Origin: Bacillota bacterium
Lineage (GTDB): Bacteria; Bacillota; Clostridia; Christensenellales; SZUA-584
Assembly (NCBI GenBank): GCA_023408075.1
Contig: JAEYKW010000045.1
Location: forward strand, 1 to 64,000
Reading direction: 5' to 3'
Length of the DNA: 64,000 nucleotides
The position numbers were made by a program, and so were the translations under genes. A model generated the notes under the pieces. That model was given only the letters and a program-made list of their open reading frames with translations. It did not search any database and was not told the DNA's origin. Positions 1-7,957 of this stretch are shown here, piece after piece; positions within the stretch are counted from its first letter, which is position 1; the number at the start of each line of letters is the position of its first letter.

Positions 1-153
1 GTTGTCCGCGAGCTGACAGCTCTTGGCCTCAAAGAAGCGAAAGACCTCGTTGACGGCGCTCCGAGCACAGTGAAAGAAGCTGTTGCGAAGGAAGAAGCCG
101 AAGGCATGGTTGCCAAGCTCAAAGAAGCGGGCGCTGCTGCGGAACTCAAATAA
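1..153 (+). CDS. rplL: 50S ribosomal protein L7/L12, C-terminal part
   Basis: The window opens inside this gene: frame 1 gives 50 residues ending in a TAA at 151-153. The translation has the L7/L12 C-terminal domain signature GLKEAKDLVDGAP followed by VKEAVAKEEAE and a Lys/Ala-rich last helix. L7/L12 forms the stalk of the large ribosomal subunit that recruits translation GTPases; this domain contacts those factors. The start and the dimerisation domain lie upstream of the window. A terminator follows directly, so this is the last gene of its operon, as expected for rplJL. Confidence 0.95.
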   Translation, partial: VVRELTALGLKEAKDLVDGAPSTVKEAVAKEEAEGMVAKLKEAGAAAELK

Positions 154-171
154 GTTATCGCTTACATCGAA

Positions 172-205
172 AACCTCTTGCGGGGAAACCTGCGGGAGGT
201 TTTTT
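172..205 (+). terminator. Rho-independent terminator after rplL
   Basis: AACCTC pairs with GAGGTT, and an inner CGGG/CCTG helix extends the stem, followed by a run of six T. It sits 18 bp after the rplL stop. Confidence 0.85.
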
Positions 206-391
206 AATTTGTCCAGGGAATGCATTTTCGATACTGGCCTTGGTTTATGCCGAGATAAATTCATCAGTCGCCAACAGGCAACTAAGCTGTTGATCAAGCT
301 GATTATTCACTTTGGGACGGCGTGAAGGATTAGACAATAATTGAATTTTGCGATAAAATGTCTGCATATATTGTGTCATTAAGAGGTATTT

Positions 392-904
392 ATGACAATT
401 AACGAAGCCGTTAAACAATGTGAGGAAACCGGCCTAAATGACTGGGCGCTCGTGGCATACGCGCAGAAGCTCGTCGCCGCGAACATGAAATACTCATACT
501 CCAATTCACTCGACATGCCCGCAGAGGCGTTCGAAAAGGGCAGAGGCTACTGCTGGCATCAGGCCAGCGCGCTCAATATGATACTCACCGCCCTTGGCTT
601 TCACAGCCGCCTCGTTCAGGCCATGCGCAATCAGTTTCAGGGGAAGGTCTTTGAGGGCGTCACATTACCGCCGTTTGTTTCCGGCCATGTGTGGTGCCGC
701 GTGACTATCGACGGGGAAGAGAAAGACGTCTGCCCGGGCCGCATAGAAAACAGCCCCGGCGTTCTGCATTTTACGCCGCTGTCCGAGGTGAAGGAATGGG
801 GCAGGGTCATCGCGTGGTTTTCGTATTGGGGCTCGGCGCTTGTCAACAAAATAAGGCTCAGGAAAATCAATAAGAAGAAACGGGAGCTCGGATTGCCGGT
901 ATGA
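392..904 (+). CDS. transglutaminase-like cysteine protease-fold protein
   Basis: A 170-residue cytoplasmic protein with no signal peptide. The likely papain/transglutaminase-type triad is visible in order: Cys54 in GYCWHQA, His99 in SGHVWC and Asp112 in EEKDVCPG, within about 60 residues as in the compact transglutaminase-like superfamily. The last 25 residues are Lys/Arg-rich. ATG at 392 is preceded by AGAGG at a suitable distance. The stop overlaps the next start (ATGA), so it is translationally coupled to a small Cys-rich protein. The substrate is unknown; it could be a peptidase, amidase or acyltransferase. The fold and triad are seen in the sequence; any activity is inferred. Confidence 0.7.
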   Translation: MTINEAVKQCEETGLNDWALVAYAQKLVAANMKYSYSNSLDMPAEAFEKGRGYCWHQASALNMILTALGFHSRLVQAMRNQFQGKVFEGVTLPPFVSGHVWCRVTIDGEEKDVCPGRIENSPGVLHFTPLSEVKEWGRVIAWFSYWGSALVNKIRLRKINKKKRELGLPV

Positions 905-1041
905 AAAAGAAACAGATTTTTGAGAAGTGGAACCCGGAAACCTGTCCGTGCAAAAAGAAAAGCTGTCCGCGCTATAAGCAGTGCGGCGCATGCAGGGAAT
1001 ATCATTACGCAAAGGGCGGGCTGCCGTACTGCGAGCGGTAA
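901..1041 (+). CDS. small cysteine-rich protein, 46 aa
   Basis: The ATG overlaps the previous stop as ATGA, giving a 46-residue basic protein. It has six cysteines in the pattern CPC-(4)-CPR-(4)-CGAC, ending YHYAKGGLPYCER. The cysteine spacing suggests a small zinc- or metal-binding knuckle. Similar short proteins with CPC...CPR...LPYC patterns occur in Clostridia as uncharacterised proteins (recollection, not searched). Coupling to the transglutaminase-like gene suggests a partner role. Function unknown. Confidence 0.7.
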   Translation: MKKKQIFEKWNPETCPCKKKSCPRYKQCGACREYHYAKGGLPYCER

Positions 1042-1262
1042 GGATTATTGTTCATTTGCTCAGCGCCGCCGCCTCGGTGAATGCGGCAGTTTCTTTTCCC
1101 GCATATGTGATGCCACAAACCGAACTTTTATCAGACCGTCAATGCTGTTCTCGATTTAAAAGTTAGCGGTTCATGAAATTTATGAACGAACCGTAAATAT
1201 GGGCGTTTCACCAATTGTTTAAATGAACGGCGCATGGTAATATTAGTCCTTGGGAGACGGTT

Positions 1263-2210
1263 ATGTTTGGTTATGTGCAGCCTTTAAAGCCAGAACTCAA
1301 GGTGAAGGAATACGAGGCCTTTAAAGGCTATTATTGCGGCCTGTGCAAAGCCATAGGAGAAAACTATACACACAGCGCGCGATTTATGCTAAACTACGAT
1401 TGCGCTGTGCTTTTGTTGTTGCTGTCGTCCATGAGCGACGATATTCCCGAGGTCAAAAAGGAAGCGTGCATTGCAAATCCGTTTAAAAAGAAGATCATCG
1501 TGCGCGCGCAGCAGGCCGAATATGCGGCGGCGGTTAACGTGATACTCGGATACGCAAAGATTAAAGATGCCGTGGCGGACGAAAAGAAGCTGACGGCGCG
1601 CATTCTCTCACTGCTGTACCGGAATGTCGGCAAGAAAGCAAGCAAACGGCACGAAGCGCTTGCGGCGGAGTTTGCGGCGAGGCTGGCTGCGCTCGGCGCT
1701 CTTGAGAAACAGCGCTGCGCGGATATTGACGCCGTGGCAGACGAGTTTGCAAGGCTGCTGGCTGCCGTGTTCTCGCAGGCGCCGTTCGATTTTGTGGATG
1801 AAGCGGCGCAGCGGGCGCTGTGGCATTTCGGGTATAACCTCGGCCGCTGGATATACATCGCGGACGCCGTCAGCGATATTGAGAAAGATCATAAGACAGG
1901 CAGCTACAATGTTTATCTGCAGCGTGAATACACGGATGTGGCGGCGCTGCGGGAAAGCATACGCGAGCAGGCTGCGTTTAACCTGAATATGTCGCTCGCG
2001 GAGGCTGTGAAGGCCTACGAGTTGCTGAATATAAAAAGAGACAAGCCGCTGATTGACAACATCATGTATTTGGGGCTTGCGAAAAAAACGGAAGACATTT
2101 TGAAAGGGGATACCAATGGATCCTTACAAAGTACTGGGGGTCAGTCCGAACGCGACGGACGCAGAAATCAAGACAGCGTACAGGAATCTCGCGAAAAAAT
2201 ACCATCCTGA
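1263..2210 (+). CDS. DUF5685 family protein
   Basis: A 315-residue protein beginning MFGYVQPLKPELKVKEYEAF and then YYCGLCKAIGENY, the hallmark start of the DUF5685 family common in Firmicutes. GGGAGA lies about 5 bp before the ATG. The CxxC and other conserved Cys/His/Asp residues (for example NLGRWIYIADAVSDIEKD) suggest a helical, possibly metal-binding protein. The family usually ends shortly after the ...LGLAKKTEDIL-type segment. Here the frame runs on about 35 residues into the following J-domain gene, a 95-bp overlap. A shift at the A7 run (2082-2088) would stop it near 2104, so the tail may be an accidental extension. Function unknown; pairing with a J-protein is typical of the family. 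Confidence 0.75.
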   Translation: MFGYVQPLKPELKVKEYEAFKGYYCGLCKAIGENYTHSARFMLNYDCAVLLLLLSSMSDDIPEVKKEACIANPFKKKIIVRAQQAEYAAAVNVILGYAKIKDAVADEKKLTARILSLLYRNVGKKASKRHEALAAEFAARLAALGALEKQRCADIDAVADEFARLLAAVFSQAPFDFVDEAAQRALWHFGYNLGRWIYIADAVSDIEKDHKTGSYNVYLQREYTDVAALRESIREQAAFNLNMSLAEAVKAYELLNIKRDKPLIDNIMYLGLAKKTEDILKGDTNGSLQSTGGQSERDGRRNQDSVQESREKIPS

Positions 2211-2727
2211 CAGATACAAAGGGCATGATCTCGAAGACCTCGCAGGCGAGCGTCTTAAGGAGATCAACGAAGCCTATGACATGATACAAAAGCAGCGCCA
2301 GTCGGGCGGCTCTTATTCATATACCGGCGGGCCCAGCGCGGGCGGCAGCAATACGGGTTCGCCCCAGTTCGCCGATATCCGCATGGCAATACAGCGCGGC
2401 GATTTGACGCGCGCTGATGCGATGCTCGACGCGATTTCCGGCAGAACCGCCGAGTGGCATTATCTCAAAGGCATGGTGCTGCTCAAAAAGGGCTGGTACG
2501 ACGGCGCCCGCCAGCATTTTTCCACCGCCGCAGGTATGGAGCCCGGCAACGTGGAATATGCGAACGCCTACAACACGGTGAACAGGAGCGCAGGCGGCTA
2601 CGGGCAGACCTTTTACGGCGGACAGGGTGGCGCTAATAACGCGAATGTCTGCAACATGTGCAGCGGGCTGCTCTGCGCCGACTGCTGCTGCGAATGCATG
2701 GGCGGGGACTGTGTGCCCTGCTGCTGA
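2116..2727 (+). CDS. J-domain (DnaJ-like) protein with Cys-rich tail
   Basis: 203 residues. Residues 1-65 are a J domain with the HPD motif at 30-32, which stimulates the ATPase of DnaK-type chaperones. A Gly/Ser-rich linker (70-95) follows, then a TPR-like helical segment (about 100-155, with WHYLKGMVLLKKGWYDGA). The last 25 residues carry nine cysteines (CNMCSGLLCADCCCECMGG...CC). There is no DnaJ zinc-finger domain with CxxCxGxG repeats, so this is a specialised J-protein, not DnaJ itself. An AAAGGGG ribosome site precedes ATG 2116. It overlaps the DUF5685 gene by 95 bp, implying coupled expression. The tail could bind metal or be lipid- or Fe-S-modified; this is not shown. Confidence 0.85.
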   Translation: MDPYKVLGVSPNATDAEIKTAYRNLAKKYHPDRYKGHDLEDLAGERLKEINEAYDMIQKQRQSGGSYSYTGGPSAGGSNTGSPQFADIRMAIQRGDLTRADAMLDAISGRTAEWHYLKGMVLLKKGWYDGARQHFSTAAGMEPGNVEYANAYNTVNRSAGGYGQTFYGGQGGANNANVCNMCSGLLCADCCCECMGGDCVPCC

Positions 2728-2782
2728 TTTTGATTACAGCCCTTTCATGTGTTTTGACGGGGTGATATAAGGGAGGATTTTG

Positions 2783-3313
2783 ATGCCGCGATTTCACCGC
2801 ACCGCACACCGGGTCAGCCTGACGGCGATGTTCGCCGCCATGTCGCTGTTGTTCTTGTACCTTGCGTCCGTGCTGCCGACGATGCGCATTGCGATGTATT
2901 TTCTAAGCTCCGTTTTTGTGATGGGCCTTGTGATCGAAGAGGAGATCGGCCTTGCGATTATGATGTTTGTCGGCGTGTCGCTGATGTCGCTGCTGCTGAT
3001 GCCCAATATCCTGCGCGTGCTGCCATATGTGTTTTTCTTCGGCCACTACGGCATCGGCAAATACTATATTCAAACGCGCATCAAGGATAAGATCGCGGCG
3101 TACATCGTCAAGCTCATTTATTATAACGTGGCGGTCGCGCTCGTTTATCTGCTGGCCCAGCAGATTATATTTGAGGATATTCTCGAATCGGGCATCGCGT
3201 TCTGGCTGTTTGTGGTGCTGGCCGAGGTGGCGTTCGTGATTTACGATTTTCTGTATGACAAGGTCACGTCGTTTTACTTCAACAACCTGCGCCGTCTGCT
3301 GATGAAAAACTAA
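2783..3313 (+). CDS. multi-span integral membrane protein
   Basis: A 176-residue hydrophobic protein with about five membrane segments, including LTAMFAAMSLLFLYLASVL, MYFLSSVFVMGLVIEEE, GLAIMMFVGVSLMSLLLMP, IVKLIYYNVAVALVYLLA and IAFWLFVVLAEVAFVIYDF. It ends in a basic cytoplasmic tail. The layout and the opening TAMFAAMSLLFLYL resemble small ECF-transporter S-component-like proteins, but no substrate motif can be named. GGGAGG lies 6 bp before ATG 2783, which decides against the TTG at 2780. It follows the J-protein by 55 bp and is closed by a terminator. Confidence 0.75.
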   Translation: MPRFHRTAHRVSLTAMFAAMSLLFLYLASVLPTMRIAMYFLSSVFVMGLVIEEEIGLAIMMFVGVSLMSLLLMPNILRVLPYVFFFGHYGIGKYYIQTRIKDKIAAYIVKLIYYNVAVALVYLLAQQIIFEDILESGIAFWLFVVLAEVAFVIYDFLYDKVTSFYFNNLRRLLMKN

Positions 3314-3330
3314 TTGATAATGAAAATATA

Positions 3331-3362
3331 AAAAAAGTGTGCTTCGCGGCGCATTTTTTATA
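3331..3362 (+). terminator. Rho-independent terminator
   Basis: AAAAAAGTGTGC pairs with GCGCATTTTTTA across a TTCGCG loop, with two G-U pairs, followed by T residues. It separates the membrane-protein gene from the encapsulin operon. Confidence 0.65.
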
Positions 3363-3394
3363 AGAAAAAATATGATAATTGATTTAATTTAATA

Positions 3395-3423
3395 TTGAAA
3401 TTGGTATAATTATCACGTATAAT
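3395..3423 (+). promoter_or_regulatory. sigma-A-type promoter of the encapsulin operon
   Basis: TTGAAA (3395-3400), 17 bp, TATAAT (3418-3423), 41 bp before the cargo gene start in a very AT-rich stretch. Confidence 0.7.
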
Positions 3424-3464
3424 GCAACTATTAAGAATTATTATTAATAACAGGAGGTATAACG

Positions 3465-3824
3465 ATGCCAAACTTTGCGAATCCATTTCAGGGAAATGTC
3501 AACAGAAAGCTCACAAAGGAAGAACTGATTCAAGCCATCCGGCTGGACATCGCGGGCGAACTCGAAGCCATCTACGTTTATGATGCGCATGTGATTGCAA
3601 CCGATGACCCGGTGGCTAAAAAGGTGATAGCGGATATCAGAGATGAAGAGAAAGCCCATGTCGGCGAGCTTATGACGCTGCTTCGGCATCTTGACCCTCA
3701 GGAAGCCGCTCATTTTATTTCGGGCGAAAATGAAGTTAAAGAGATGCTTGAGGAGCTCGGTATTGTGCCCCAAGCTTCAGCAGATGCGCCTTCCGTTTCG
3801 GTGGGCAGCTTAATCGAGAAATAA
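3465..3824 (+). CDS. encapsulated ferritin-like cargo protein
   Basis: A 119-residue protein of the encapsulin-associated ferritin-like (EncFtn) family. Each monomer has two helices, and a dimer forms a four-helix ferroxidase site. The metal ligands known for the family are visible: Glu32 in AGELEA, Glu62 and His65 in EEKAHVGE, with Glu34 near the entry site. After residue 100 there is a flexible Ala/Ser/Pro linker and then a C-terminal docking peptide (about 110-119, SVSVGSLIEK). This matches the GSL-type peptides that bind the inner face of encapsulin shells. AGGAGG lies just before ATG 3465. The shell gene follows after 12 bp. The role is oxidation of Fe(II) and delivery of mineral into the shell lumen. 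Confidence 0.93.
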   Translation: MPNFANPFQGNVNRKLTKEELIQAIRLDIAGELEAIYVYDAHVIATDDPVAKKVIADIRDEEKAHVGELMTLLRHLDPQEAAHFISGENEVKEMLEELGIVPQASADAPSVSVGSLIEK

Positions 3825-3836
3825 GGAGGGGGAACC

Positions 3837-4655
3837 ATGGATTACTTAGCAAGAGAGAGCGCTCCGTTTTCGAGCGAGATTTGGGACAAAATCGATGAAG
3901 CCGTGGTCTCGGCGGCAGGCAAGCTGTTGACGGGCCGTCGGTTTATTGAGCTTTACGGCCCCTTGGGCGCACAGACGATGAGTGTACCCGTTGATGATTT
4001 AAACCGAAAAGCCGCTGTGGAAGAGGACGGCATCATGTCCAAAACAGCCGGAAGGGCCTATAAAGAGCTGCCGCTCATATACAGCGACGCGACGCTGTAC
4101 TGGCGTGACATGGAAAACAGCATAAGGACCGGGCGTCCGCTCGATCTCTCGGCGGTGGCGGAAGCGACGGCGAAATGCGCAAACAAAGAGGATGAACTCA
4201 TATTCTTTGGCAGCAAAGCGCTCGGATACGACGGGCTGTTCGCCGTGAAAGGTTCGTCGCACATCAAACGGTCGGACTGGAAAACGGGCGAGAATCCGTT
4301 TGCGGATGTGGCTAAGGGCATTGAAACGCTGGTGGAAAAGGGCGTATGGGGCAGAACGGCGCTGATCGTGAGCCCGAACCTTTATACGCAGCTGCAGCGC
4401 ATACAGCCCGGAACGGGCCGTATGGAAATTGACCGCGTGAGTTCGCTCGTGGACGGACACCTGTACCGCACACCCGTGCTCGGGCAGGACAAAGCCGTGC
4501 TCGTTTGCGCGGAGCCGCAGTACGTCGATCTTGTGATTGGGCAGGATTTTGCGGCGTCGTATCTTGAGCTCAAAGACCTCAATCATGTGATCCGCGTGAT
4601 TGAAACGGCGATGCCGAGAATAAAGCGCAGCGACGCGATCGTCGTGTTCGACTGA
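3837..4655 (+). CDS. encapsulin shell protein (family 1)
   Basis: A 272-residue HK97-fold shell protein, the normal length for family 1 encapsulins (about 265-285). Family features are the start MDYLARESAPFSSEIWDKID, then GRRFIELYGPLGAQ, and the late KAVLVCAEPQYVDLVIGQD and AIVVF terminus. It self-assembles into a cage that encloses the ferritin-like protein encoded just upstream. GGAGGGGG precedes ATG 3837 and the intergenic gap is only 12 bp, so shell and cargo are co-translated. A strong terminator follows. No peroxidase (DyP) or other cargo gene is present, so this is the iron-storage or redox-stress type of nanocompartment. Confidence 0.95.
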   Translation: MDYLARESAPFSSEIWDKIDEAVVSAAGKLLTGRRFIELYGPLGAQTMSVPVDDLNRKAAVEEDGIMSKTAGRAYKELPLIYSDATLYWRDMENSIRTGRPLDLSAVAEATAKCANKEDELIFFGSKALGYDGLFAVKGSSHIKRSDWKTGENPFADVAKGIETLVEKGVWGRTALIVSPNLYTQLQRIQPGTGRMEIDRVSSLVDGHLYRTPVLGQDKAVLVCAEPQYVDLVIGQDFAASYLELKDLNHVIRVIETAMPRIKRSDAIVVFD

Positions 4656-4679
4656 TATAGTCTCAATAGCATAACGAGG

Positions 4680-4707
4680 GCCCGGCGGATTGTCCGCCGG
4701 GCTTTTT
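4680..4707 (+). terminator. strong Rho-independent terminator of the encapsulin operon
   Basis: A perfect 10-bp stem GCCCGGCGGA/TCCGCCGGGC with loop TTG, followed by TTTTT. Confidence 0.95.
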
Positions 4708-4912
4708 GATAGGACGAGAGGAAGCTCAGAATCATGCGCTGACGCACCACAATAAACGAAAATCATGACATATACGGTCATTCTGAACCCGCAGCGTGGG
4801 TGAAGAATCTGTAAGAGATCATTATCCACTCCGTAGTCGTCACTTGCTCCTCAGATGACGATATAGTGACTAATCATGGCTATGACAGGATGGGGTTTTT
4901 CATCAAGTTGAG

Positions 4913-5005
4913 TCTCCTCGAAGAGCAGGAGCGCGCAGTGCCGGATGGGGTGTCTTGCCGGACAAGATACAGGATGCCCCCTCATCAGTCGCCTGTCGGC
5001 GACAC
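4913..5005 (+). repeat. dispersed two-hairpin repeat, copy 1
   Basis: Part A (4913-4954) is a CTCCTCG/AGAGCAGGAG hairpin followed by GCGCGCAGTGCCGGATGGGG. Part B (4981-5005) is CTCATCAGTCGCCTGTCGGCGACA. The same A and B words recur at 5211-5324, 8218-8245, 12363-12460, 46677-46775 and 46842-46888. Confidence 0.75.
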
Positions 5006-5210
5006 AATCTGTCGAAAAAGTTCTCAATGTGATATCGGGGAAGCTGTGTCTCGTTGTATCGCTGAGAAGCGATAGCGAAAGACTATGCCATTAAGAGAAA
5101 TGCCATGTTCGCAGATTTTTTCTGTGGACTGCATGTCGCAATATAGTCATGATGTTTTTTTCCTCACTACGCAAGCGATATCATGACAGAAAAGAGCTTA
5201 TCATCAAACA

Positions 5211-5324
5211 GAGCGCCTGTCGGCGACAGCTTAACGTCAAGGGAAGCCATTTTTGATGAATAGTTCGCAATGAAAAGCCATCTCCTCGAAGAGCAGGAGG
5301 CGCGCCGTAACGGATGAGGTGCCA
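5211..5324 (+). repeat. dispersed two-hairpin repeat, copy 2
   Basis: Part B (5211-5231, GCGCCTGTCGGCGACAGC) comes first here and part A second (5281-5324, TCTCCTCGAAGAGCAGGAGG then CGGATGAGGTGCC), so the order is reversed relative to copy 1. Confidence 0.7.
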
Positions 5325-5382
5325 TGAGTCAGACGAAGAATATCAATATTCAAGTCCTCAAAACCTTTGCCCCTATATAAAA

Positions 5383-5415
5383 AATCCCCCGGACAGTGAA
5401 ATGCCCGGAGGATCA
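5383..5415 (-). terminator. terminator of the zinc-ribbon gene
   Basis: On the minus strand TCCTCCGGGCA pairs with TGTCCGGGGGA and is followed by TTTTTTATA, 18 bp after the stop. Confidence 0.85.
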
Positions 5416-5432
5416 AAGTGACTTTAAGCGTA

Positions 5433-6623
5433 CTACTCGGTCAGCTCCTCTGTTCTCACAATATAGTAGCCGTCTCTGACAGTCACACTGAAGGGCTGCG
5501 TCACGCTCTGCATATCGCCGTTTGCATCCGGCATTGAGTATGTGATGCCGGATACAACCTTGGTATCCCCATAATACTGATATTCCGTGACCGAAGCGGG
5601 CAGCGGCGTGTTCTGATCGAGGAAGCTTTGTATATCCTTCAGGCTGCTCGTATGGCTGAGGCCTGCTTCGCCCGCCTTGGTGATAGCCGCATCATCAAAG
5701 TTGTATTGCGTTTCCTTCTGTACGCGCCCGCCCGACAGCTCTTTAATGGACAGCGCCGCAAACACATTGGTTTCACCCGTAGACAGCTCGGGTATAAACA
5801 CCGCCGTCAGCTGTTTGTCTCCGGCGAGATAAAGCACCCAAACATACTCCGTCGGGGCGCTCGAATCGTTTGAATAATAGTGAAACGGATACGTAACCTT
5901 GTCTGCCGTGTACGTAATGGCGGTTAGGTCGCTCACGCCCATCGAATATCCGAGCGCGTCCTTTTCGCTGTCGTAGTGGTAAACGCGCACGGGTATGCCG
6001 TACCGGTCTTCAAGTATGCCCGGCTTATCGGGCATACGCACGAGATAAACGCCGTCCTGCTGCGCATCGTTTGTGGCTTCCTGACGGTATTCATGCTTTT
6101 TAAAGCTGCCGTCCGCACCCGGTTCTTTCACGAGCACGCTCACATCATCGTAATAGGTGAGCGTCTTTTCTCCGCCCGCAACCTCAACGATGCCGAGCAC
6201 AAAACCGCTGCGGTCCTGAATGCCATAGAAGCCGTCCTCGGTTTCTGTAATCAGATTTTTAAGCGTTTCGGGCTGTGCATCGAGCGGGAAACGGACAGTC
6301 AGCGGCAGCACCACCGCTGCGGCAATCACCGCGGCTGCGGCAATCAGCTTGAGCGCCGTTTTCGCAGCAATCCCCAGCCGGCGTTTGTTGAAATTCTTCC
6401 TTGCGAGCGTGCCGCCCGTATGGTTATCGACGGCCAGCGTATCCTGACAGCCAGCGCAGACGGCTTCATAACGCGATCCAAGCGGAATCAGGTTCACAAA
6501 GAGCACGACAAGAAAACGGGTGATTTTATAGAAATGATATGTCTCGCTGCTTTTACACGCGCTGCATTTGTCACTGCTGAATTCGCCAAGATCGTTGCGC
6601 ACCTCTTTTATGCCAAATATCAT
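5433..6623 (-). CDS. zinc-ribbon membrane-anchored protein
   Basis: 396 residues from the ATG at 6623, chosen because AGGAGA lies 7 bp upstream; the longer reading frame to 6755 lacks a site. The N-terminal 60 residues form a zinc ribbon with two CxxC pairs (CSACKSS and CAGCQD) flanking a hydrophobic VVLFVNLIPLGSRYEAVC stretch, as in small zinc-ribbon proteins of Firmicutes. A single transmembrane helix (ALKLIAAAAVIAAAVVLPLTV) at about 90-110 is followed by about 280 mostly beta-type residues, presumably outside the membrane. No catalytic motif was recognised in that part. It is monocistronic, with its own terminator. Function unknown; sensing or envelope maintenance is only a guess. Confidence 0.75.
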   Translation of the reverse strand: MIFGIKEVRNDLGEFSSDKCSACKSSETYHFYKITRFLVVLFVNLIPLGSRYEAVCAGCQDTLAVDNHTGGTLARKNFNKRRLGIAAKTALKLIAAAAVIAAAVVLPLTVRFPLDAQPETLKNLITETEDGFYGIQDRSGFVLGIVEVAGGEKTLTYYDDVSVLVKEPGADGSFKKHEYRQEATNDAQQDGVYLVRMPDKPGILEDRYGIPVRVYHYDSEKDALGYSMGVSDLTAITYTADKVTYPFHYYSNDSSAPTEYVWVLYLAGDKQLTAVFIPELSTGETNVFAALSIKELSGGRVQKETQYNFDDAAITKAGEAGLSHTSSLKDIQSFLDQNTPLPASVTEYQYYGDTKVVSGITYSMPDANGDMQSVTQPFSVTVRDGYYIVRTEELTE

Positions 6624-6749
6624 AAGCTTCTCCTGCATTTTTTTCTTTATTATACCACACATTTGATAAATAAATGAAATAAACAAAGTGTAACGGAACC
6701 GTGAGCAAATCTGGCTGGAATATTTCGTATGCAAAGGCGGGCGGTTAGG

Positions 6750-6778
6750 TTGCAAATCCCTTGAGGTTTCGTTATAAT
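6750..6778 (+). promoter_or_regulatory. sigma-A-type promoter
   Basis: TTGCAA (6750-6755), 17 bp, TATAAT (6773-6778), 43 bp before the lipoprotein start. Confidence 0.7.
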
Positions 6779-6821
6779 AAGCGATAAATGGATACTTTTT
6801 GAATGTGAACCGGAGGAACGG

Positions 6822-7895
6822 ATGAATAAGAAAAGATGGACCGCGCTGCTGCTTGCGGCGCTGATGTTGATTTTAACAGCCGGATGTTCGGCGGAAACGG
6901 CTGCGAGCGGTGAGCCTTCCGTGACGCCGTCGCCCACAGCCACACCCAAGGCGGGGATCGAGGCGGTATTTGATAAGCCGGTGACGCTTGCGCTTGTCAG
7001 CAACGGTGACGAAGAAGCGTCGGCGCTGTTCTTTGGCGCGGCGGTGAAGGAAGCCGAAAGCATGGGCGTGACCGTCACCACGACGGCAGCCGGCAGCGGG
7101 TTTGACGCGGCGCTCAGTGAGGCGGCGGCGGATGTCGATGCGGTGGTCGCGTTTCTGCCCGAAGCGGTAACCGATTATGCGGCACTCGAAGCGCTGGATA
7201 AGCCCGTGGCGGTGTTTGAGCCGCGCAAAGGCACCGCGCCCGAGGGTATATCTTATCTTGACTATGCGCCGGACGGGGAACTGAATGCGGCACTCGACGC
7301 GGCACTGAATTTCCCGCCGCACGAAGCGCCGGTCCGGCTGATACTGCTTTTTGAGAGCGCCGATTCGCCCGCCTATGCGGCTTATCAGCAGTTTTATAAC
7401 GAAGGAAAGATATTCCCCAAGGAAGTCTATGTCGCGTCCAACGAGCAGGTGGGAGCGGGAGAGTGGCTGACCGAGAAGATGAGCGACTATGTGGAAGGCA
7501 TGCTCGATGCCGTGTTCGCCGAGGATACGGCGCTGGCCATCACGGCATATGACGCACTGGACGCGCTGAGCCGCACCGATATGGAGGTGTTCTGTCCGGG
7601 CGTGACGCCGGATATTATCAAGCGCATGGAGCAGGGCCCCGATGTGTTTGCTCAAGGCATCGGGCGTAACGACGCGCTGGCGGGTGTGCTCAGTGCGCGT
7701 GCGGCGCTGCAGATGCTGCACGGCGGGGAAGCTGTGACGCAGACGTTTGAGCCCGCGGTGCTCAATGCTGCCGATTTTGGTGAGGACGCTGTGGCGGCGC
7801 TGGTGGCGGCGGACAGCGAGAAAGCGTCGCTGTTCAATGCGGATTGGATGGATACGCTGCGCAGCTACTACAGCACGGCAGAGGCCGCGAAGTAG
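6822..7895 (+). CDS. periplasmic-binding-protein-like lipoprotein
   Basis: A 357-residue lipoprotein: signal peptide with lipobox LTAGC (Cys at about residue 22), then a Thr/Pro-rich linker. The fold resembles type 1 periplasmic sugar-binding proteins: PVTLALVSNGDEEASALFFGAAVKEA fits the first beta-alpha unit, ADVDAVVAFLPE the second, and a hinge and second lobe follow (VFAEDTALAITAYDALDAL, FAQGIGRNDALAG). CGGAGG precedes ATG 6822. No permease or ATPase is adjacent, so it is an orphan binding protein and may act in sensing rather than transport. The ligand is unknown. It is unusually rich in Ala, Glu and Asp. Confidence 0.75.
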   Translation: MNKKRWTALLLAALMLILTAGCSAETAASGEPSVTPSPTATPKAGIEAVFDKPVTLALVSNGDEEASALFFGAAVKEAESMGVTVTTTAAGSGFDAALSEAAADVDAVVAFLPEAVTDYAALEALDKPVAVFEPRKGTAPEGISYLDYAPDGELNAALDAALNFPPHEAPVRLILLFESADSPAYAAYQQFYNEGKIFPKEVYVASNEQVGAGEWLTEKMSDYVEGMLDAVFAEDTALAITAYDALDALSRTDMEVFCPGVTPDIIKRMEQGPDVFAQGIGRNDALAGVLSARAALQMLHGGEAVTQTFEPAVLNAADFGEDAVAALVAADSEKASLFNADWMDTLRSYYSTAEAAK

Positions 7896-7931
7896 CGTGT
7901 CTATTGCTGACAAGATAGCTATTGATAATGA

Positions 7932-7957
7932 AATCCCCGGCTGAGCCGGGGATTTTT
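7932..7957 (+). terminator. Rho-independent terminator
   Basis: AATCCCCGGC/GCCGGGGATT stem with a TGA-containing loop, followed by TTTTT, 37 bp after the lipoprotein stop. Confidence 0.93.

Larger units (their letters stand above)
4708..5382. other. intergenic region built from repeat remnants
   Basis: About 675 bp between two convergent operons. No credible gene: the only ORF, at 4866-5075, runs through repeat copies. It contains two copies of the dispersed hairpin repeat described separately, and a short segment at 4778-4812 with the wording of common genomic 'GTCATTCTGAAC...GTGAAGAATC' repeats. No promoter or RNA gene was recognised. Confidence 0.6.

Noticed and set aside
83..325. 80-codon ORF overlapping the end of rplL
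   Set aside because: It reads rplL in another frame and then crosses the terminator.
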